Origin: Chara braunii | Taxonomy: Eukaryota > Streptophyta > Charophyceae > Charales > Characeae | Length of the DNA stretch: 20,555 nt | Assembly (NCBI GenBank): GCA_003427395.1 | Contig: BFEA01000469.1 | Span: 313,631 to 334,185, forward strand | Direction of reading: 5' to 3' | Part shown: positions 16,700 to 20,555 of the stretch, in pieces | Numbering within the stretch: position 1 is the first letter of the stretch | Layout: every line of letters begins with the position of its first letter | Translations under genes and position numbers: made by a program | The notes under the pieces: model-generated | The model's database searches: none | What the model was told of the DNA's origin: nothing | The model's input: only the letters and a program-made list of their open reading frames with translations

Positions 16700-17864
16700 T
16701 GATATGAGCATCTCCCTCTAGCAGACCTGTCAGTGGTCGATCCAGTCTATTGGTGGGGAGCAGAACCTTCTGGAAACCAGGTCCAGCGTCCCATATACGT
16801 CCACTTTGATTCGACCACCGGGGCCATTACCCAGGCTGAGAACAACAGTACAACGTATACAAGTGTACAGCCTCTTTAGCCCCCCAAGGCCGCCAGATGG
16901 GCAGAAGTTTCTCTGGCTGTGTCGTGTGGTGCAGGCTCTTGTGCTGAGTTGAAGTCGTTCCCTGTTGCTGCATTTCCACCAAAGAGACTTGGCGAGGTGG
17001 GAAGAGGTCTGGGAATTCCGAGGGTAGGTCTCAACGGATCCATTGCATCCACCTTGGTCCAGTCCTTGAAAGATACTCTGTTGTCTCTCCTGAGCGCCTC
17101 GTCGTCTGATTGGCCTCCATTCTCCCATTGGATATTGGATATCCAGCTCCCCAGTTCCCATGTTTGCTTCCCAGCCATTTCTCAGAGAACCGTTTGATTG
17201 CTTGCTCTATGTCCTTGTTTGTGTGAAAGAGATCCAGTGGGGCCTTTATTTTCAACCAGTGTGCTGTTAGGTCCAGTTGGAGTGGCTGTTTTATGGTATC
17301 TGTAATATTCTCTCCTTCTAAGCCTACATCCTCCTTTACATCTATGCAGCTCTTTCTCCAAAGGGCCCAGGGAATCGCTCTTCTCCATACCTTGAACATG
17401 TTCTCCTGAAAGATGTTGTCATGTGGAGAAATCCATGCCCCACACAATAGTGCTCTCCAATCCCATGACCAGGTGGATTCAGTTCCCATCTGGCGCTAGG
17501 TCTTATCCCACCTGTGCCATGTGAGGGCCGCAACCGAGCACTGCAGAAATCTGTGTTCTGTAGTTGTCGGGACTCTGCGGGAGGGAAAGCTGCTCTGGCG
17601 TGACTTGCACCGTTGGAGTGCCAATCCTTTCTGTTCCAGATGCGTCGGGTCAATTAACCAATCATTTGTGGGCAGGCAGCGGTGCTCTATGTACCATGGT
17701 AGGGAGGCAAGTTTTGTAGGCTTAGTTTTGGTTGCTTTGAACTGAAAGACGGGGGAATGCCTGGGAAGGACATTCTCATTGTTCCTATGAAAGAGATTAA
17801 CCAGGATTTTGTCCCATCGCACCGAATCCATGCGAATTGCCACCCAATTGCTCTCTTGGAGCAT
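16700..17864 (-). pseudogene. LINE 3' coding remnant, zf-RVT domain, copy B
   Basis: Minus strand. The frame from about 17890 reads NWVAIRMDSVRWDKILVNLF, then LASLPWYIEHRCLPTNDWLI, LEQKGLALQRCK, TTTEHRFLQCSVAALTWHRW, with a TAG stop at 17498-17496. It continues in the same frame to a TGA at 17033-17031, including DWRALLCGAWI and MFKVWRRAIPWALWRKS. The 'LPTNDWL ... RC ... TTEHRFLQC..A...W' pattern is the zinc-binding domain that ends plant-type LINE reverse transcriptases; the second Cys of the first pair seems lost. The same frame beyond 17031 reopens to about 16840, and other frames carry decayed tail sequence to about 16700. No RT catalytic region is present. Internal stops make it non-functional. 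Confidence 0.72.
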
Positions 17865-18106
17865 GGGCCCCTTCTTACCCAGTCCAGACTGGGTGCAGGA
17901 TGTGCACTCTGTCTCGCGGGATGGAGAAGATGAGCTGTTCCAGGTTCCACGTTCGTGTTACATGCCCGGTTGGGCGATGTACATACAAACCGAGGATCCG
18001 CAATGTGATGAAAAGGACTGAATGGACAATGCTGTGCAAGTACAATCTCAACTAGCACTGTGCATTCTGACACATACAAAATGATGTTGAATAGCGCAGG
18101 GAAGAT

Positions 18107-18295
18107 TTAGATACAAGACCTGACCGGACCGGGACTGACCTCATTCACATAGTATCCGATAGCGAAGCAGAATGCTAGACTGATAATGACTAGCCCAATC
18201 AATGTTTGAACGCAGACCAAACATACATTGTATCCATCACCAAGTGTGAAGGAGCCTGGCGCTGTACACAGGAAGAAAGCGCCAGGTCCAGACAT
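18107..18295 (-). CDS. Hypothetical 62-aa peptide with one membrane-like segment
   Basis: An ATG-started minus frame (18295 to the TAA at 18107) encodes a peptide with a hydrophobic centre, TLIGLVIISLAFCFAIGYYV (about residues 31-50), long enough to span a membrane. There is no family match and no supporting neighbour. The frame opens only 8 codons upstream of the ATG. It may be a decayed exon or chance. Confidence 0.2.
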   Translation of the reverse strand: MSGPGAFFLCTAPGSFTLGDGYNVCLVCVQTLIGLVIISLAFCFAIGYYVNEVSPGPVRSCI

Positions 18296-18562
18296 ACGCA
18301 GACGAAGAGGAGGGAATCAGACGAAAGGAGGGAGAAAGATGGGAATGTCGTCAACACCAAGTCTTAGTCACAAGTCCCAAATAATCCCTCGTTGCAATGT
18401 CTGAAGTCCAAAAGTCGAGTCTGGATCCGATGTCACCAAGCTCTTTCTCTCTTCTCTCGTAGTCTGCAGATGCAGTGAAGTCAGATGATGAGAGGGGGGA
18501 GAAGGAGATGGTGGACTGAGAAGAGGAAGACGAAGAACTCTCTCTCTCTGTTACGAGCCAGA
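18296..18562. other. Unassigned stretch
   Basis: Purine-rich plus strand (GAGGAGGGAATC, GGAGGGAGAAAG, GAGAGGGGGGAGAAGG). A minus frame 18351-18656 with a Ser run is explained by the CT/AG bias. No gene is recognised. Confidence 0.3.
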
Positions 18563-18637
18563 TACTAACCTGTGATGTTGGCGCTGTGCTGCAGGTACCT
18601 CGAAGACGAAGCTGGAGCAACGGCGCTGCAGGTAAGT
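18563..18637 (+). other. Candidate 37-nt micro-exon with strong splice signals
   Basis: A perfect branch-point consensus TACTAAC (18563-18569) lies 25 bases before an acceptor (GTGCTGCAG ending at 18594). The next 37 bases (18595-18631) end at a perfect donor, CAG|GTAAGT (18632-18637). All three signals match plant and general eukaryote consensus. CTGCAGGTA occurs at both edges, so a local duplication may have created the pair. No flanking coding frame is recognised, so function is unproven. Confidence 0.35.
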
Positions 18638-18688
18638 ACTCCTGGCCTCCGCCCAATCTCTCTCTCTCTCTCTAGTACTCTAGCTATG

Positions 18689-18770
18689 GCGCCCAGCGCT
18701 GAAGACTACTGCTAACACTGTAAGCGCCCAGCGCTGAAGACTAAGGCCAACGCTACTACTACTACTACTG
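18689..18770. repeat. 35-bp direct repeat and short (CTA)n tract
   Basis: GCGCCCAGCGCTGAAGACTA occurs at 18689-18708 and again at 18724-18743. A short CTACTACTACTACTACTG tract follows at about 18753-18770. Confidence 0.85.
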
Positions 18771-18935
18771 CAGCGCTCCTCCAGAGGGCTGCTGCCGAAA
18801 TCCCGAAGACTACTGCCTCCTGCCTGCCTGTGAAGTGCATGGGAAGTCCCTATGTACTACCTCGGCCTGCCTCCTGACTGCCTGAAGGGCGAGCCAGGCC
18901 GAGGAGGCTGCTCTTGCCAATGCCGAAGTGTGCCA

Positions 18936-18995
18936 GGGGCTGGCGCTGCAGCAGCTGCTAGGGGCTGGCGCTGCAGCAGCTGCTTGAGGCTGGCG
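18936..18995. repeat. 25-bp tandem repeat
   Basis: Two units (18936-18960, 18961-18985), each GGGGCTGGCGCTGCAGCAGC plus GCT(A/T)-type end, differ at one base. A third partial unit (GAGGCTGGCG) follows. The unit itself contains the palindrome GCAGCAGCTGC. Confidence 0.9.
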
Positions 18996-18996
18996 T

Positions 18997-19037
18997 GGGA
19001 ACAGGCTAAGAATAGCCTGTTCCCGAACCCCTGGTTC
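18997..19037. repeat. Two adjacent perfect hairpins
   Basis: GGGAACAGGCTA (18997-19008) and TAGCCTGTTCCC (19013-19024) form a perfect 12-bp stem with an AGAA loop. GAACC-CCT-GGTTC (19025-19037) follows without a gap. Confidence 0.85.
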
Positions 19038-19090
19038 GGTGCCTGAGTTTCAGGGCCGGTAGTTCTGATGAACGACCGAAAATGGCCCTT

Positions 19091-19133
19091 CGTTTCAGGC
19101 TAAAAACGCTATTGCCATTTTTAGTCTGAAACG
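19091..19133. repeat. 16-bp-stem hairpin with TTTCAGGCT motif
   Basis: CGTTTCAG-G-CTAAAAA (19091-19106) pairs with TTTTTAG-T-CTGAAACG (19118-19133), with a single G-T wobble and an 11-base loop. Confidence 0.85.
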
Positions 19134-19138
19134 ACACA

Positions 19139-19183
19139 GGGACTGTAGGCCCCTTTTTTCAGGCTTTCGGGCTGAACAGTCCC
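19139..19183. repeat. Hairpin with nested TTCAG/CTGAA stem
   Basis: GGGACTGT (19139-19146) pairs with ACAGTCCC (19176-19183). Inside, TTCAG and CTGAA pair around GCTTTCGGG. It again contains TTTCAGGCT. Confidence 0.75.
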
Positions 19184-19204
19184 GGGGCCTGTAGGCCCTG
19201 GTTT

Positions 19205-19260
19205 TCAGGCTTTAAGCCTGAGGGACGCAGGGCCTGGAAAATGGCCCTCGTGTGCAGGCG
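19205..19260. repeat. Perfect hairpin plus repeated GAAAATGGCCCT word
   Basis: TCAGGCTT-T-AAGCCTGA (19205-19221) is a perfect 8-bp stem with a one-base centre. Shortly after, GGAAAATGGCCCTCG (19235-19249) repeats CGAAAATGGCCCTTCG (19077-19092), so the hairpin group is bounded by related words. Confidence 0.75.
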
Positions 19261-19600
19261 CAGCATGTAACATTCGTCTCCACATTGTGACAGTGCTTCA
19301 GGGGCAGCCACAACCGCTGTTCAATCTTCCAGTCCTTGCCCCATAATTCCATGTATCCTTTAGTCTCATTATTCGTCTTTCTACCCAACTGTTGCAGAGG
19401 GGGGTCTGAATCCCGGCACACTCTATTGTCACAGTCTGTGATGTTTCTGTTGCCGAACAAGGACTTTGTCCCGTCTATCAGGCATTACCTTGTTCGTTAG
19501 TGGGAATTGTCGCCAAGCCCGCAGGGGCCTTACTTACAAATCATTCTGTGGTGAATCCCCCCTGGCTGCACTCCGGCCTGCGTCCCCCTGGCATGTAGTT
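19261..19600. other. Unassigned stretch, possibly more LINE copy C sequence
   Basis: A minus frame 19460-19212 (ATG start, 82 codons) reads MELWGKDWKIEQRLWLP in its middle. This loosely resembles the linker before a LINE zinc-binding domain, but no decisive motif is present. Nothing else is recognised. Confidence 0.25.
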
Positions 19601-19649
19601 CATCATGCTATGGCCCAATGCCGGTCTCCTAGCTAGGTCAAAAGGATCC

Positions 19650-19670
19650 ACCTCAGACAAGGTCTGAGGT
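19650..19670. repeat. 9-bp perfect hairpin
   Basis: ACCTCAGAC (19650-19658) and GTCTGAGGT (19662-19670) pair around AAG. It lies within decayed LINE copy C. Confidence 0.8.
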
Positions 19671-19698
19671 GCCAACCGGGGAAACTGTTTTAGGTCAG

Positions 19699-19800
19699 GG
19701 ACCCTCTAGGGGGATGTGGGGTGGGGTGCAAACAATAGTCTTCTTATCCAGTGTACATTGTATGGTTAACACGCAAGGACCCTCTAAGGGGATGTGGGGT
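19699..19800. repeat. 24-bp direct repeat at 78-bp spacing inside LINE copy C
   Basis: GGACCCTCTA(G/A)GGGGATG, continuing TGGGGT, occurs at 19699-19722 and 19777-19800 with one mismatch in 24. On the minus strand both encode the PTSP-stop part of the GGLGIPD segment, so the LINE fragment carries an internal duplication. Confidence 0.85.
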
Positions 19801-20323
19801 CCGGTATTCCTAGACCTCCTTTGTCTTTCTGTTGGACTACGGATGTCCAAGCGAAGCACATTTTGACATCCATTGTTTCCCCTCCCTAACAATGTTGTCA
19901 CTTGTCGTTTGCGCATTTACAGTCTCCTTACTTAGGCCCATATCGCTGATTTATATCATAGAGAAGCCAGCACAACGTTACCAATCACCTGTGACCTCCC
20001 TATCGGAGAGGTTTCTGTATCCAACTCGTGGTTGGACACCGATTTTCCTAGGGATGTTAACATGATTCCCAGCACTCCAAGCGGGGTTGATTCCATTAAC
20101 TCTTGGCAGTACCAGTGGTCGGACCCCTTGATGGTCGATCCACCACCCGTGTTTTGTTTTCCCAACTGCACGTCATATCCAAGAGGGCAGTGAAGTGGTC
20201 TATGAGTTTTCTGATGTCTTTCATGTTCTTTGGGGAGGTATTCACCATGGGTGTCAAATAGTTCGCGAAAAGTGAGTAGACGAGGATTGCCTACTCTGGA
20301 ATGGAAGAAATTTGGAGCTTTTT

Positions 20324-20341
20324 GTCCTTCGGGACATCCAT

Positions 20342-20373
<32 letters not shown>

Positions 20374-20422
20374 GGCCTCTGCGCAAGGATGACACACACA
20401 AATCGAGAAATGGTCCAAATTT
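20324..20422 (+). pseudogene. U6 snRNA copy, probably a retropseudogene
   Basis: GTCCTTCGGGACATCC at the 5' end, AAAATTGGAACGATACAGAG with the ACAGAGA box, GATTAGCATGG, CTGCGCAAGGATGACAC and AAATCGAGAAATGGTCC are all present, close to plant U6 from 5' to 3' end. After CCAAATTT the sequence becomes A-rich (AAAAAGTAAAAAAA) and then (TA)n, with no T-run of four or more to end Pol III transcription. No TATA box or plant-type upstream element is evident in the 60 bases before it. A functional gene cannot be excluded, but a reverse-transcribed copy is more likely. No target-site duplication was found. Confidence 0.88.
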
Positions 20423-20436
20423 AAAAAGTAAAAAAA

Positions 20437-20450
20437 TATATATATATATA
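20437..20450. repeat. Short (AT)n tract after U6 copy
   Basis: AAATATATATATATATAC follows the A-rich tail of the second U6 copy. Confidence 0.85.
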
Positions 20451-20555
20451 CGGTTTACCGGGCAGTTCTATTTGACGATATATACTACGACTTCGCTAGC
20501 TTCCTGCTACGGTTTTCTCCGGTCAGGTCGAGCGGCAGTGGTCGGGGCCGTCACT

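Larger units (their letters stand above)
19600..20290 (-). pseudogene. LINE coding remnant upstream of the zf-RVT region, copy C
   Basis: Minus strand, in several frames. The segment 20290-20096 reads [32 protein letters not shown] and TCSWENK, ending at TAA. The segment 19888-19784 reads MDVKMCFAWTSVVQQKDKGG followed by LGIPDPTSP and a TAG. 'W..V....K.KGGLGI.D' is the conserved linker between the LINE reverse-transcriptase thumb and the zinc-binding domain. The next frame has NVHWIRRLL, matching the usual 'KW+.RLL' that follows. Several stops and frameshifts make it non-functional. It lies immediately downstream (on that strand) of the U6 copy at 20324. It covers a different part of the protein from copies A and B. 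Confidence 0.65.

Noticed and set aside
19058-19125. Hammerhead-ribozyme-like core: CTGATGA followed by GAAA, and ATGGC/GCCAT as a third stem
   Set aside because: The 6 bases between CTGATGA and GAAA cannot form stem II, and the strands that should form stem I do not pair. The CGTTTCAG hairpin explains the region better.
1-20555. CRISPR array, operon or bacterial gene cluster
   Set aside because: No regularly spaced identical repeats with unique spacers, no ribosome-binding-site-led gene series and no phage or bacterial protein motif. U6, 18S and LINE relics show eukaryotic nuclear DNA.

Overview
This 20.6 kb window is repeat-rich, gene-poor nuclear DNA from a eukaryote. I found no intact, recognisable protein-coding gene, no operon-like gene packing and no CRISPR array. 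Two U6 snRNA copies have plant-like sequence (5' end GTCCTTCGGGACATCC, 3' part AAATCGAGAAATGGTCC). That, together with reverse-transcriptase zinc-binding (zf-RVT-type) LINE remnants and a telo-box-like TTTAGGG pair, suggests the green lineage. A large-genome streptophyte or other green alga is a reasonable guess, but the species cannot be fixed from the sequence.

Layout. Positions 1-210 hold three strong hairpins. From 210 to 3,300 there is mixed unannotated sequence with a 27-bp tandem repeat and a possible coiled-coil coding remnant on the minus strand (1847-2403). A decayed LINE 3' coding fragment occupies about 3,420-4,217 on the plus strand. The stretch 4.2-12 kb is mostly simple repeats ((GT)n, (GA)n), minisatellites, a 113-bp MITE-like palindrome and a dispersed repeat pair. 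It also holds a textbook U6 retropseudogene on the minus strand at 6,434-6,534, with an A-rich tail and an 11-bp target-site duplication.

The segment 12.0-13.15 kb is the most unusual part. It contains two abutting organelle-type tRNA genes (Arg-ACG and Ile-GAU), a diverged fragment of nuclear 18S rRNA, and a 285-bp foldback element. Directly beside the foldback lies a tRNA-derived Pol III promoter on the minus strand. The segment 13.3-16.7 kb has B-box-containing degenerate repeats, an AT-rich block, a G-rich block with two G-quadruplex motifs, a diverged 115-bp repeat pair, and an 80-bp (TC)n tract next to eight degenerate TTAGG-like pentamers. From 16.7 to 18.1 kb is a second LINE 3' fragment (minus). 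From 18.5 to 19.3 kb there are splice-like signals, short GC-rich tandem repeats and an unusual chain of hairpins sharing a TCAGGCT motif. From 19.6 to 20.3 kb is a third LINE fragment (minus), followed by a second U6 copy near the right end.

The pieces read together as a landscape shaped by retrotransposition. Three LINE remnants are the plausible kind of machinery that pasted in U6, and perhaps tRNA and rRNA, copies. The association is inference; only the U6 copy at 6.4-6.5 kb shows a clear insertion footprint.
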